Both the position numbers and the translations under genes were made by a program. The notes below the pieces were generated by a model that worked only from the letters and a program-made list of their open reading frames with translations, did no database searches and was not told the origin of the DNA. Of a stretch of DNA of 64,000 nt, positions 42,414 through 51,784 are shown piece by piece (position 1 is the first letter of the stretch; every line of letters starts with the position of its first letter). This DNA is from Streptomyces sp. MMG1533 (GTDB lineage: Bacteria > Actinomycetota > Actinomycetes > Streptomycetales > Streptomycetaceae): the NCBI RefSeq assembly GCF_001279775.1, contig NZ_LGDG01000211.1:34572-98571 (forward strand), read 5' to 3'.

Positions 42414-43662
42414 CCGCGTCCGGCGTGCGGCTCGGGTCGACGGCGAAGGCGGGCCCGGGCGTGACGGCGATGCCGTGCGCGGCGGCCGCGGCGGTGAAGG
42501 TGTCCGCGCGCCAGGGGGCGGGCAGCTCCCACCAGGCGTAATAGGCGCGCGGATCGGACCGTACGGCGAACCCGTGCAGCTCCTCTTCGAGGATCCGCTG
42601 TCTGCGCCCCGCGTCCGCCCGCTTCACCGCGACCAGCCGCGCCACCGCGCCGTCCCCGATCCATCGCACGCCCGCCTCCAGCGCGAACCGGCCGGCACTC
42701 CAGCCCCCGGACCGGATCGCGGCGGCCACGGCTTCGACCCGATGCGGCGGTACGACGGCGAATCCGACGGTGAGCCCGGGGGCGACCCGTTTCGACAGAC
42801 CGTCGACGACATGCGTGATGCCGGGAGCGTGGACCGCGAGGGGGTCGCTGTCGGCCAGGAAGGACCAGATGCGGTCCTCGACGACCGGAATGCCCAAGTC
42901 GGTCGCGGTGTCGGCGAGTTGCCGACGCCGTTGCTCGCTCATCGTCACGGACGTCGGATTGTGCAGCGTCGGCTGCACGTACAGGGCCGAGAGGGGAGCC
43001 GTGCGGTGGACGGCGGCCACGGACTCCGGCGACGGACCGTCCTCGTCCGCCGCCAGCGGCACCAGCGTGATGCCGAGCCGGGTGGCGATCTCCTTGACCA
43101 CGGGATACGTCAGCGGCTCGACGCCGACACGGCCGCCGGGCCGGACGAGGGAGGCAAGCGTGGCGGCGACGGCCTGGCGGGCGTTGCCGGTGAAGAGCAG
43201 TTGGCGAGGGCCGGGCTGCCAGCCCGGGGTGGCGAGGAGGGCTGCCGCGGCGTCCCTGGCCGACGTGGTGCCGTCGGCGGGGGCGGGGAGCAGTGCCTCG
43301 GCCAGGACGTCGGGGCGGAGCAGGGGCGCGAGGGCGGGTGCCAGGAGCTCCGACTGCCCCGGTGCGGACGGGTAGTTGAGCTCCAGGTTGACGGGGGCGA
43401 CCGTGGCCGGCTCGGTGAGCGCCCGGCTCATGGGGGCAGGCGGGGCCGCCCGCACGAACGTCCCGCGTCCCACCTCCCCGACGACCAGCCCCCGCCGGAC
43501 GAGTTCGCCGTACACCCGCCCCGCCGTCGACCCGGCGATCCCCCGCCGCCGCGCGAACGCCCGCTGCGGAGGCAGCCGTTCCCCGGGCTTGAGCCGTCCG
43601 GCGGTGATGTCGTCGGCCAGACGGTCGGCCAGGCGCCGGTAGTCGTCCACGGGGTCCCCCAT
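42319..43662 (-). CDS. MocR-type GntR/aminotransferase-fold regulator
   Basis: A 447-aa regulator: GntR winged helix (about 5-70, DDITAGRLKPGERLPPQRAF, GSTAGRVYGELVRRGL) joined to a fold-type I aminotransferase domain. The Schiff-base lysine is in VDGLSKRVAPGLTVGF, with YVQPTLHNPTSVTM and VVEDRIWSFL for PLP contacts. MocR proteins (GabR, PdxR) bind paired direct repeats; two CGGTGCAAT repeats lie just upstream. It is divergent from the alpha/beta hydrolase, its likely target besides itself. ATG 43662 has no clear ribosome binding site. Confidence 0.88.
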   Translation of the reverse strand: MGDPVDDYRRLADRLADDITAGRLKPGERLPPQRAFARRRGIAGSTAGRVYGELVRRGLVVGEVGRGTFVRAAPPAPMSRALTEPATVAPVNLELNYPSAPGQSELLAPALAPLLRPDVLAEALLPAPADGTTSARDAAAALLATPGWQPGPRQLLFTGNARQAVAATLASLVRPGGRVGVEPLTYPVVKEIATRLGITLVPLAADEDGPSPESVAAVHRTAPLSALYVQPTLHNPTSVTMSEQRRRQLADTATDLGIPVVEDRIWSFLADSDPLAVHAPGITHVVDGLSKRVAPGLTVGFAVVPPHRVEAVAAAIRSGGWSAGRFALEAGVRWIGDGAVARLVAVKRADAGRRQRILEEELHGFAVRSDPRAYYAWWELPAPWRADTFTAAAAAHGIAVTPGPAFAVDPSRTPDAVRLGLASAAVGDLRRALRTLADVARDGRTGR

Positions 43663-43665
43663 CAG

Positions 43666-43719
43666 ATTGCACCGAGGGCAAAGATCTTATTGCACCGACG
43701 AGTTGGAGCGATCTAGGGT
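43666..43719. promoter_or_regulatory. Divergent promoter with two direct repeats (MocR operator)
   Basis: ATTGCACCG occurs at 43666-43674 and 43689-43697 in the same orientation, 23 bases apart. The second contains the -35 TTGCAC (43690-43695), 18 bases from -10 TAGGGT (43714-43719), which ends seven bases before the hydrolase ATG: a probable leaderless promoter under MocR control. Confidence 0.75.
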
Positions 43720-43726
43720 CGCTCAC

Positions 43727-44521
43727 ATGACCCCTTTCCCGGAGTTCCTCGCGTACGAGGACAAAGGTACCGATATCTCCGCGGTCCCCCTCGTCCTGGT
43801 CCACGGCCACCCCTTCGACCGCACGATGTGGGCCCCGCAGATCGCGGAGTTCCCCGCCACGCGCCGGGTGATCGCCCCCGACCTGCGCGGGTACGGCGAG
43901 TCCCCGCGGACCCCCGGCGTCACGCGGTTCGCGGAGTTCGCCGAGGACATCGAGGCGCTCCTCGACGACCTGTTGGTCGAGACCTTCGTCCTCGCCGGGC
44001 TGTCGATGGGCGGCCAGGTCGTGATGGACGGCTACCGGCGCTTCGGGAGCCGCATCCGGGGCCTGGTCCTCGCGGACACCTTCCCGGCGCCCGAGACACC
44101 TCAGGGCGTGAAGTCCCGCAACGCCATGGCGGACCGGCTCCTGCGGGAGGGGATGCGGGGGTACGCCGACGAGGTGCTGGAGAAGATGGTGGCGCCGTAC
44201 GCCTCGCCCGAGGTGAAGGCCCACGTCCACCGCATGATGACGTCCGCCCCGCCCCAGGGTGCCGCCGCCGCCCTCCGCGCCCGCGCCGGCCGCCCCGACT
44301 ACCGCGAACTGCTGACCCGCGTCACCGTCCCCGCACTGGTCGTCGTGGGCACCGACGACGCGTACACGCCCGTCTCCGACGCACAGGACATGCATGCGGC
44401 GCTCCCCGACTCGACGTTGCGGGTGATCGAGGGCGCGGCACACATGCCGAACCTGGAGCGGCCGGAGGAGTTCAACGGGGCGCTCGGGGAGTTCCTGGCG
44501 CGGGTGGACGGCCGCTCGTAG
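43727..44521 (+). CDS. Alpha/beta-hydrolase fold enzyme
   Basis: A 264-aa hydrolase: oxyanion-hole region VLVHGHPFDRTMW, nucleophile elbow AGLSMGGQV (Ser about 98), acid in VVGTDDAYTPV and catalytic His in EGAAHMPNLERPEEF. A cap domain spans about 125-185. Substrate could be an ester, lactone or enol-lactone. ATG 43727 has a well-placed promoter seven bases upstream and is probably leaderless. The divergent MocR regulator suggests a substrate or product related to an amino compound. Confidence 0.88.
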   Translation: MTPFPEFLAYEDKGTDISAVPLVLVHGHPFDRTMWAPQIAEFPATRRVIAPDLRGYGESPRTPGVTRFAEFAEDIEALLDDLLVETFVLAGLSMGGQVVMDGYRRFGSRIRGLVLADTFPAPETPQGVKSRNAMADRLLREGMRGYADEVLEKMVAPYASPEVKAHVHRMMTSAPPQGAAAALRARAGRPDYRELLTRVTVPALVVVGTDDAYTPVSDAQDMHAALPDSTLRVIEGAAHMPNLERPEEFNGALGEFLARVDGRS

Positions 44522-44531
44522 TCTCGGGACG

Positions 44532-45497
44532 GTGACTCGACAGCGCTTGCGCAGGCCCGGCATCTGGTTCGCCGCGCTGTTGTTCGCCGGAGTGAGTGTC
44601 GTCGTGGGGTGCCGGGTCGCCGACACCGACGGGATCACCCCCGTCCCCCAGCTCCTCGCCTTCCTGCCGTGGCTGCTCGCGCCCGCCGGGCTGGGGCTGG
44701 GGATCGCCCTGCTGGCCCGGTGGTGGGCCGGGGTGGTGTGGGCGGTCGCCGTGCTCGGCCTGCTGGCGTGGTTCATGGAGCCGTACGGGAGGACCACCGC
44801 ACCCGGCGGGGCGGCCGTCGCCTCTCTCCGGGTACTGAGCTCGAACGTCGAGTTCGGACAGGCCACCGAATCCCTCATCGCCACCGTGCGCAGCGAGCGG
44901 CCTGACCTCGTCTTCGTACAAGAGTGCGAATACCGCTGCGACGCGGCGCTGAAGCAGTCGCTCGCCGCCGACTATCCCCACCGGCAGGCCGTCGAGGGCG
45001 GCGGATCGACGGGGTCCGTCCTCCTCAGCCGCTTCCCGCTCCGGGACGCTGCTCGCATCCCGGGCACGATGGGCATGCCGGGCGCCGTCGCCGAGGTGCG
45101 CGGGCGGGCCGTACGGCTCCAGCTCGCGCACCCGATGCCACCGCTGCCCGGCCAGGTCGACGTCTGGCGGCGCGAACTGGGCACCCTGCGCGACTTCGCC
45201 GCCGCCCACGCCAAGACCCCGACCATCCTGGCCGGCGACTTCAACGCCTCGCAGGACCACGCCGCCTTCCGCCGCATCCTCGACACCGGCCTGCGCGACG
45301 CGGCCCGCCTCGCCGGTTCCGACCGCACCCCCACCTGGCCCGCCCGCACGGCCGGGACCACTCCGGCGCTGGGCGCCCAGATCGACCACGTACTGGTCTC
45401 CGGCGACTTCGCCGCACGCGAGGCCCGCTTCCTCGGCCTCGACGACACCGACCACCGCGCCCTGCTCGTCGACATCACGCTTCACCAGCGGGGATGA
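44532..45497 (+). CDS. Membrane-anchored endonuclease/exonuclease/phosphatase-family protein
   Basis: A 321-aa protein. Two or three N-terminal helices (IWFAALLFAGVSVVVGC, AFLPWLLAPAGLGLGIALLA, WAGVVWAVAVLGLLAWFM) precede an EEP domain: SSNVEFG, LVFVQECEY with the metal-binding Glu, ILAGDFNASQDH and DHVLVSG near the active site, ending in DDTDHRALLVDI. The catalytic domain should face outward, so it may act on extracellular nucleic acid or phosphoesters. GTG 44532 has TAGTCT seven bases upstream and probably lacks a leader. Confidence 0.85.
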   Translation: MTRQRLRRPGIWFAALLFAGVSVVVGCRVADTDGITPVPQLLAFLPWLLAPAGLGLGIALLARWWAGVVWAVAVLGLLAWFMEPYGRTTAPGGAAVASLRVLSSNVEFGQATESLIATVRSERPDLVFVQECEYRCDAALKQSLAADYPHRQAVEGGGSTGSVLLSRFPLRDAARIPGTMGMPGAVAEVRGRAVRLQLAHPMPPLPGQVDVWRRELGTLRDFAAAHAKTPTILAGDFNASQDHAAFRRILDTGLRDAARLAGSDRTPTWPARTAGTTPALGAQIDHVLVSGDFAAREARFLGLDDTDHRALLVDITLHQRG

Positions 45498-45567
45498 CAG
45501 ATGACAAGGGCGATCGCGCCACCGCGGTGAGAGCCGGGTGACGCGATCGCCGGTGTGGTTGTTCGAC

Positions 45568-45621
45568 TTCTGTGCCTTCTGTGCCTTCTATGCCTTCTGT
45601 GCCTTCTGTGCCTTATGTGCT
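45568..45621. repeat. 9-bp tandem repeat (TTCTGTGCC)
   Basis: Six consecutive units between convergent genes: TTCTGTGCC twice, TTCTATGCC, TTCTGTGCC twice, then TTATGTGCT which reaches the phoX stop codon. No hairpin is seen in the repeat itself. Confidence 0.85.
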
Positions 45622-47708
45622 CAGACGCCGATGTCGTCGCCGTCGGCACGCCACACGGCCACGACCGACGGACGGACGATCCTGCCGGGGCCGTCGGGCC
45701 AGGTGCTGGCCGGCTTCTCCACGGAGGCGCCGCTGATCTCGCCCGGGTGCTGCACGGCGACGAGCACCCGCCGGTCCTGGACGATCGGGCCGCAGGTCTC
45801 GGCGCCGATCGGCATGGTCAGGAACTGCTTGAGCTCACCGCGCCGCACACCCTTCGTGGCGACACCGAAGAGGCCGTCGTGGTAGCCGAGCTGGGCGCCG
45901 TCGGTGGAGATCCACAGGTTGCCGTACGGGTCGAAGGCCACGTTGTCCGGGCAGGAGATCGGGCTGACGTCGTCCTTCGGGAACCCGGCGAAGTAGGTCG
46001 CGGGGTCGTCCGGGTCACCGGCGACGAGGAAGAGCGTCCAGGCGAACTTCGTGCTCTCGGCCCGGTTCCGGCGCTCGGTGAGCTCCAGGATGTGGCCGTG
46101 CTTGTTGGCGTTGCGCGGGTTGGCCTCGTCGGCCGGCGCGTTCGTGCCGACACCGCGGTTGGTGTTGTTGGTGAGCGCGACGTACACCTTGCCGGAGTGC
46201 GGGTTCGGCTCGATGTCCTCGGGCCGGTCCATCTTGGTCGCGCCGACCTTGTCACCGGCGAGACGCGTGAAGACGAAGACCTCGTCGGCGGTCATGCCCT
46301 CGACGTGCGAGACGGCTCCGTCGGCGGTGGCGGTGGCGAGCGGGATCCACTCGCCGCTGCCGTCGAACTCGCCGTCGGCGGGCAGCTTCCCGGTGCCGTC
46401 GATCTCGATGGCGGGGGAGTCGCCGGTGAGCTTGGCGACGTAGAGGGTCCCTTCGTCGAGCAGCGAGAGGTTGTGCTCCCGCACGGAGCGGGAGGACCCC
46501 TTCTTCATCCGCTTGCTGCCGACGAACTTGTAGAAGTAGTCGAACCGCTCGTCGTCACCGGTGTAGACGACCGGCCGGCCGTCGTCGGTGAGCCGCACGG
46601 TCGCGCCCTCGTGCTTGAAGCGACCGAGGGCGGTGTGCTTGCGGGGCGTGGAGGCGGGGTCGTACGGGTCGAGCTCGACGACGTACCCGAAGCGGTGCAC
46701 CTCGTTCGGCTCCTGGGCCACGTCGAACCGCTTGTCGAACCGCTCCCACTTGCGCTCACTGGCCGCCGTGCCGATGCCGTACCGCTTGTCGGTCGCCCGG
46801 CTCGCGCCCGCGAAGTACTGGTTGAAGTTCTCCTCGCCGTGGAGGGTGGTGCCCCAGGGAGTCGTCCCGCCCGAGCAGTTGTTGAGGGTGCCGAGCACCT
46901 TGGTGCCGGTCGGGTCGGCGGAGGTCTTCAGCAGGTCGGACCCGGCGGCGGGCCCGGTGAGCCGGAACTCGGAGGTGGCGGTGACGCGCCGGTTGAGGGG
47001 GTGCCGGGAGACGGCGGAGAGCTTCCCGCTCCTGCGGTCCTCCTCCACGACGACGGCGGACAGCCCGTGGGCCGCCCACGCGATCTCGACCTGCTCGCGG
47101 GTGGGGTTGGCGGCGTCGTAGCCACGGAACATGAGTACTTCGTCGGTGTACTCGTGGTTGGCGACGAGGATCTGCTTGTTGCGCTCGCCCGGCAACGGGA
47201 GGAGGGCGAGGAAGTCGTTGTTGTACCCGAACTGACCGGCCTGGGCGGCGGCGGTCTGCTTCTCCGGGTCGAAGGCGGGCGCACCACGCAGGATGGGCTC
47301 GCCCCACCGGATGACGACGTTCTGCCTGTACCCGTCCGGGACGGTCACGGCGTCGGCGGTGTTGGGCGCGACAGCGGTGAACCGGAGGCCGCGGGCGCCC
47401 TTGGAGGTGCCGGGTTTCCGTGTCGTGGTGCTGTTTGTGGTGCTGTTTGTTGTGCTGTTCTCGGACGCGGCGACCGGCGAGGCGAGCCCCGCCCCCGCGG
47501 CACCGGCCACGGTGACGACGGCCGCGGCCCGCATGATCGAACGGCGACTGAGCGCGCCGGCGATGACGTCACCGACGTACGGGTTGGCGGAGGTGTTGGG
47601 CGCCTCGTGGAAACAGGCGTTACCACACCGGAACCGGCAAGTCAGGGCAGACCGCCCACCGGGATGCGACTCGTTCGAGGTCCTGATCAACGGCAACTGC
47701 ATGCGCAC
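45621..47708 (-). CDS. PhoX-type alkaline phosphatase (DUF839), Tat-exported
   Basis: A 695-aa secreted phosphatase. A Tat signal lies unusually deep (about 53-85: ALSRRSIMRAAAVVTVAGAA), after a 50-residue lead that contains CRFRCGNACFHE. The mature domain is the PhoX/DUF839 propeller: NHEYTDEVLMFRG, NCSGGTTPWGTTLHGEENFN, ARLAGDKV-type strands and CPDNVAFDPYGNLWISTDG, which hold Ca/Fe ligands. It releases phosphate from phosphomonoesters outside the cell. Starts are GTG 47708 (GGGGAG six bases upstream) or ATG 47702. A PHO box upstream indicates PhoP control. Confidence 0.9.
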   Translation of the reverse strand: MRMQLPLIRTSNESHPGGRSALTCRFRCGNACFHEAPNTSANPYVGDVIAGALSRRSIMRAAAVVTVAGAAGAGLASPVAASENSTTNSTTNSTTTRKPGTSKGARGLRFTAVAPNTADAVTVPDGYRQNVVIRWGEPILRGAPAFDPEKQTAAAQAGQFGYNNDFLALLPLPGERNKQILVANHEYTDEVLMFRGYDAANPTREQVEIAWAAHGLSAVVVEEDRRSGKLSAVSRHPLNRRVTATSEFRLTGPAAGSDLLKTSADPTGTKVLGTLNNCSGGTTPWGTTLHGEENFNQYFAGASRATDKRYGIGTAASERKWERFDKRFDVAQEPNEVHRFGYVVELDPYDPASTPRKHTALGRFKHEGATVRLTDDGRPVVYTGDDERFDYFYKFVGSKRMKKGSSRSVREHNLSLLDEGTLYVAKLTGDSPAIEIDGTGKLPADGEFDGSGEWIPLATATADGAVSHVEGMTADEVFVFTRLAGDKVGATKMDRPEDIEPNPHSGKVYVALTNNTNRGVGTNAPADEANPRNANKHGHILELTERRNRAESTKFAWTLFLVAGDPDDPATYFAGFPKDDVSPISCPDNVAFDPYGNLWISTDGAQLGYHDGLFGVATKGVRRGELKQFLTMPIGAETCGPIVQDRRVLVAVQHPGEISGASVEKPASTWPDGPGRIVRPSVVAVWRADGDDIGV

Positions 47709-47781
47709 TTTGCTCTCCCCTTGCTTCCCCTTGAGTCCGGCGTGACGGACGTTATGGGCACGTCCGTTCGGGAGCGGGGCG

Positions 47782-47803
47782 CACCGATGAACGGGGGGTG
47801 AAC
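47782..47803 (-). promoter_or_regulatory. PHO box upstream of phoX-type gene
   Basis: On the minus strand two adjoining 11-base direct repeat units, GTTCACCCCCC (47793-47803) and GTTCATCGGTG (47782-47792), match the streptomycete PhoP repeat (GTTCACC plus four). They lie 74 bases upstream of the start, suiting activation under phosphate limitation. Confidence 0.82.
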
Positions 47804-47989
47804 CCGAGGTGGCTGTAGGTCAGTTGGCGTCGCCGGGCGGGCGCGCGGGTGAAGGCCGGATGTCCCCCTTGACGTCTCCGGCGCCGCATGACCCGCCCCT
47901 GCCAAAGATCACCATCTGAGGCCGCTAACCTTACGTGTCCGTCCTGGCCAGGGATTTACGGGCATCAACTCATGCGAAGGGTTGCGCAC

Positions 47990-49480
47990 ATGGGCATTCT
48001 CACTCTCCTGCGGAACGCGTTCGGCCGGTCACGCAAGGGGCACACCACGTCCCCTTCGCAGGAAACCGAGGTTGCCTCACAGGAGGCCGCACCGACGGTG
48101 CCGGCCCCGGCAACGGAGCCGACACCGTCCCCGCAGCCGACGGCAACATCAACGACCACGGTCCCGGAACCCCGCCCCTCCACACCGTCCACGCCCGAGT
48201 CCACGCCCGAGTCCACGCTCTCCGCGAAGGACGAGCACGACCTGGTAGCGGCGGCTTTCAACAAGGTGGCCGTGCCGAAGCCGGCCGAGCCGGCGGACGC
48301 GTCGGAGCCGGTGGAGCCGGCGGCGGCGGAAGAACCGGCGGCGGCTGAGGAGCCGACGCCGGAGCCGGTGGCGGAGCCCGCCGCCGAGCCGGTGGCGGAG
48401 GTCGCGCCGGAGCCGGAGCCCGCCGCCGAGCCGGAGCCGGAGCCGGTGGCGGAGGAGGCTCCCGAACCGGAGCCGGAGCCGACCGTCGAGCCCGAGCCGG
48501 TCGTCGAACCGGAGCCGGTTGCCGAGGTGACGCCCGAGCCGGAGCCGGTGGCGGAGGTCGCCCCCGAGACCGTCACCGAGCCGGAGCCGACCGCCGAGGT
48601 CACCCCCGAGCCCGAGCCCGAGGCAGTCACCGAGCCCGAGCCGGAGCCGACCGCCGAGGTCACCCCGGAGGTCACCCCCGAGCCCGAGCCGGAGCCCGAG
48701 CCGGAGCCCGAGCCCGAGCCGGTCTCCACCCCCGAACCGCTGGCCGCCGACGGCGAGGACGCCCCACAGGGGCCACCCGCAGCCGACGACGAAAGCAGCA
48801 CGGGTGGTGCGGGTGGGAACGACAACCCGGCCGAAGGCCGGGTGCCCACCACCCTCCGCACGGCATACAACGCAGCCGAAGCCACCCTCAAGGACAAGAA
48901 CCTCACCGGCACCCGTGCCAAGGTCTACCTCGTCCTCGACCGCTCCGCGTCCATGCGCCCGTACTACAAGGACGGCTCCGCCCAGGCCCTCGGCGAGCAG
49001 ACCCTCGCCCTCGCCGCCCACCTCGACCCCGAGGCCCCGGAAGCCAAGGTCCACGTCGTCTTCTTCTCCACGGAACTCGACGGCACCGGCGAGCTGACCC
49101 TCACCGACCACGACAACAAGATCGACGAGCTGCACGCCGGCCTCGGCCGCATGGGCCGTACCAGCTACCACGCCGCGGTCGAGGCAGTCGTCACCCACCA
49201 CACCAAGGAAGCCCCCGGCACCCCCGCCCTCGTCGTCTTCCAGACCGACGGCGCCCCCGACGCCAAGACCCCCGCCACCCAGTCCCTCACGGACGCCGCG
49301 AAGAACCACCCCACCGTGTTCTTCTCCTTCGTCGCCTTCGGTGAGCACGACAACAAGGCCTTCGACTACCTCCGCAAACTGAAGACGGACAACACGTCCT
49401 TCTTCCACGCGGGCCCGGCCCCCCGAGAGCTCACGGACGCCGAGCTGTACGAAGGCGTACTGGCCGCCTGGCGCCCGTAA
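47990..49480 (+). CDS. VWA-domain protein (TerF-like) with long Pro-Glu linker
   Basis: A 496-aa cytoplasmic protein. A basic N-terminus ([13 protein letters not shown]) is followed by a disordered stretch of about 230 residues made of P-E-P-E, V-A-E-V-A/T and similar units ([20 protein letters not shown]). The C-terminal 200 residues are a VWA domain with [34 protein letters not shown] and [11 protein letters not shown], as in TerF-like tellurium-resistance/phage-defence proteins. No ter genes adjoin it. ATG 47990 has GAAGGG nine bases upstream. Confidence 0.85.
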   Translation: MGILTLLRNAFGRSRKGHTTSPSQETEVASQEAAPTVPAPATEPTPSPQPTATSTTTVPEPRPSTPSTPESTPESTLSAKDEHDLVAAAFNKVAVPKPAEPADASEPVEPAAAEEPAAAEEPTPEPVAEPAAEPVAEVAPEPEPAAEPEPEPVAEEAPEPEPEPTVEPEPVVEPEPVAEVTPEPEPVAEVAPETVTEPEPTAEVTPEPEPEAVTEPEPEPTAEVTPEVTPEPEPEPEPEPEPEPVSTPEPLAADGEDAPQGPPAADDESSTGGAGGNDNPAEGRVPTTLRTAYNAAEATLKDKNLTGTRAKVYLVLDRSASMRPYYKDGSAQALGEQTLALAAHLDPEAPEAKVHVVFFSTELDGTGELTLTDHDNKIDELHAGLGRMGRTSYHAAVEAVVTHHTKEAPGTPALVVFQTDGAPDAKTPATQSLTDAAKNHPTVFFSFVAFGEHDNKAFDYLRKLKTDNTSFFHAGPAPRELTDAELYEGVLAAWRP

Positions 49481-49500
49481 CGACACAGCCGCACGCCGCC

Positions 49501-49528
49501 GGGGGTGGACGGATCACCGTCCACCCCC
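49501..49528 (+). terminator. Terminator after the VWA gene
   Basis: Perfect 12-base arms GGGGGTGGACGG and CCGTCCACCCCC with an ATCA loop, 20 bases past the stop codon, then the metG promoter. Confidence 0.88.
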
Positions 49529-49572
49529 GTCCGCACCCCGAAACGCATGTGAGTCGATGTTCACGCGCCCAG

Positions 49573-49578
49573 TAGGAT
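49573..49578 (+). promoter_or_regulatory. -10 element of leaderless metG
   Basis: TAGGAT ends seven bases before the metG ATG and no ribosome binding site is present, so transcription probably begins at the start codon. Confidence 0.6.
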
Positions 49579-49585
49579 TTCGGGC

Positions 49586-51193
49586 ATGGCGGCCACTGGA
49601 ACCGAGAAGCAGGGGGCGAAGGCGTACTACGTCTCGACCCCCATTTACTACGTCAACGACGCTCCTCACCTGGGCCACGCCTACACGACCGTTGCAGGGG
49701 ACGTGCTCACGCGCTGGCACCGTCAGCGCGGCGAGAAGGTGTGGTACCTCACCGGCACGGACGAGCACGGTCAGAAGATCATGCGCACCGCGGAGGCGAA
49801 CGGCGTCAGCCCGCAGGAGTGGGCCGACAAGCTCGTCACCGAAGCCTGGAAGCCCCTCTGGGAGCACCTGGAGATCGCGAACGACGACTTCATCCGTACG
49901 ACGGAGAAGCGTCACACGGACCGCGTCCAGGAGTTCGTCCAGGATCTCCACGACAAGGGCGAGATCTACAAGGGCGGCTACGAGGGTCCGTACTGCGTGG
50001 GCTGCGAGGAGTACAAGCTCCCCGGCGACCTCATCGAGGCCGAGGACGGCACGAAGCTGTGTGCCATCCACAAGAAGCCGGTGGAGATCCTCAAGGAGGA
50101 GAACTACTTCTTCAAGCTCAGCGAGTACGGCGACAAACTCCTCGCCCACTACGAGGCCAACCCCGGCTTCATCCAGCCCGAGTCGGCACGCAACGAGGTC
50201 GTGAACTTCGTACGCCAGGGCCTTCAGGACCTGTCCATCTCCCGCTCCACCTTCGACTGGGGCGTCCCGGTCCCGTGGGACGACAAGCACGTCATCTACG
50301 TGTGGATCGACGCGCTGCTGAACTACGCGACGGCGGTCGGCTACAACGAGAACCCGGCGAAGTTCGAGAGCACCTTCCCCGCCGACGTGCACCTCGTGGG
50401 CAAGGACATCCTCCGCTTCCACGCGATCATCTGGCCCGCGATGCTGATGGCGCAGGGGCTGCCCCTGCCCGGCAAGATCGCCGCGAACGGCTGGCTGATG
50501 GTCGGCGGCGAGAAGATGTCGAAGTCGAACCTGACCGGCATCAAGCCGCAGGACCTGACCTCGCACTTCGGCGTGGACGCGTACCGCTGGTACTTCCTGC
50601 GCGCGATCGCCTTCGGCCAGGACGGCTCCTTCTCGTGGGAGGACTTCTCCGCCCGCTACACCAGCGAGCTGGCGAACGACTACGGCAACCTCGCCTCCCG
50701 CGTCGCGGCCATGGTCGGCAAGTACTTCGACGGCGCCCTGCCGGAGGCGACGGCGTCCGGCGAGGCGGAGAAGGCGATCCAGGACGGCCTGGCGAAGGCG
50801 GTCGCGGAAGCCGACCGGAAGATCGGCGACGAGGTGGACTTCCAGGGCGGCATCCTCGCCGTCTTCGACTTCGTCAAGCAGGTCAACGGCTACATCACGG
50901 AGCAGGAGCCGTGGAAGGTCGCGAAGGACACTTCTGACGAGGGCAAGGCCCGCCTGGCCACGATCCTCTACACGGCCGCGGAGTCGCTCCGCGCGGTAGC
51001 GGTCCTCCTGAACCCGATCATGCCGGACACCTCCCAGAAGCTCTGGGACTCGCTCGGCGCGGAGGCGTCCCTCGGCGCGCTCGCGGACCAGCGGGTCCAG
51101 GAGGCGGGCGAGTGGGGCAGGCTCCCGGCCGGCACGACGGTCACCAAGGGCGCGGTCCTCTTCCCGCGCCTGGAGGAGAAGCCAACGGCGTAG
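49586..51193 (+). CDS. metG: Methionyl-tRNA synthetase
   Basis: A 535-aa class I synthetase charging tRNA-Met. The HIGH motif appears as PHLGHAYT (residue about 27), the connective peptide zinc knuckle keeps YCVGCEEYKLPG with a further Cys (KLCAIH), and KMSKSNLTG closes the catalytic site. An anticodon-binding helical domain (about 375-510) follows. There is no C-terminal EMAP-type tRNA-binding domain, so it is the short form. Cytoplasmic, essential; no duplicate seen here. Start fixed by the -10 element seven bases upstream. Confidence 0.95.
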   Translation: MAATGTEKQGAKAYYVSTPIYYVNDAPHLGHAYTTVAGDVLTRWHRQRGEKVWYLTGTDEHGQKIMRTAEANGVSPQEWADKLVTEAWKPLWEHLEIANDDFIRTTEKRHTDRVQEFVQDLHDKGEIYKGGYEGPYCVGCEEYKLPGDLIEAEDGTKLCAIHKKPVEILKEENYFFKLSEYGDKLLAHYEANPGFIQPESARNEVVNFVRQGLQDLSISRSTFDWGVPVPWDDKHVIYVWIDALLNYATAVGYNENPAKFESTFPADVHLVGKDILRFHAIIWPAMLMAQGLPLPGKIAANGWLMVGGEKMSKSNLTGIKPQDLTSHFGVDAYRWYFLRAIAFGQDGSFSWEDFSARYTSELANDYGNLASRVAAMVGKYFDGALPEATASGEAEKAIQDGLAKAVAEADRKIGDEVDFQGGILAVFDFVKQVNGYITEQEPWKVAKDTSDEGKARLATILYTAAESLRAVAVLLNPIMPDTSQKLWDSLGAEASLGALADQRVQEAGEWGRLPAGTTVTKGAVLFPRLEEKPTA

Positions 51194-51213
51194 CGCACAC
51201 GCTCGAACAGCGC

Positions 51214-51246
51214 AGGGCCCGGGAAACATCTCGTTTTCCGGGCCCT
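51214..51246 (+). terminator. Terminator after metG
   Basis: Arms AGGGCCCGG (51214-51222) and CCGGGCCCT (51238-51246), extended by an imperfect AAA/TTT pair, followed by TGCC. No U-tract. Confidence 0.8.
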
Positions 51247-51301
51247 TGCCGTACCCGTACCCCCTACCTGCATGTCCACGTCCACCCGTATGGTTTCCGC
51301 C

Positions 51302-51784
51302 ATGGCAATGGCAGTGCCCGAGGTGATTCCGATCGCCTACGTGCCCAGGCGTCACACCGAGTCGATCGGCCGGTACGCGGACGGTCAGTTCCTTGCGTCG
51401 ATCACGTACGCCTTCCCCGAAGGCTTCCGTCCCGGCGAAGGCTGGGAAGCACACAAACGTCTCTACGTGGCGCTCCACACCTTCGACGCCGAGGGCCACT
51501 ACCGCGACTCGGAGATCTGGTGCGCCGGCACCTGGGCCGAGCAACAGCGCGCCCCGCTCGGCAACGACTCCGTCCTCGGCCGCGCCCGCATCCACCTGGC
51601 GAAACTCCTGCGCAGCCTGCCCCGCCGCGCCTACACGGACATCGCCATCCGCCCCTTCCAACTCACCGTCGACGGCGTCCGCTTCGGCCTGGTGATCCGC
51701 GAGGAGGAAGGCGAGACCTGGGCCGAGCTCTACCCGGACCGCCTCGAATTCGGCGAACCGTGGGACGGCCGGTACGTCACCTGA
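51302..51784 (+). CDS. Conserved hypothetical protein
   Basis: A 160-aa soluble protein without signal or membrane segments: VIPIAYVPRRHTESIGRYAD, ASITYAFPEGFRPGEGWEAH, ALHTFDAEGHYRDSEIWCAG, then LTVDGVRFGLVIREEEGETW. The conserved look suggests a real streptomycete family, which I do not recognise. ATG 51302 has TATGGT seven bases upstream and no ribosome binding site, so it is likely leaderless; GTG/ATG 51272 would add ten residues. Its end overlaps that of the convergent DUF397 gene. Confidence 0.65.
   Translation: MAMAVPEVIPIAYVPRRHTESIGRYADGQFLASITYAFPEGFRPGEGWEAHKRLYVALHTFDAEGHYRDSEIWCAGTWAEQQRAPLGNDSVLGRARIHLAKLLRSLPRRAYTDIAIRPFQLTVDGVRFGLVIREEEGETWAELYPDRLEFGEPWDGRYVT

Noticed and set aside
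48280..48730. Intergenic or CRISPR-like repeat
   Set aside because: The regularity comes from Pro-Glu codons inside the VWA gene; there are no constant repeats with unique spacers.
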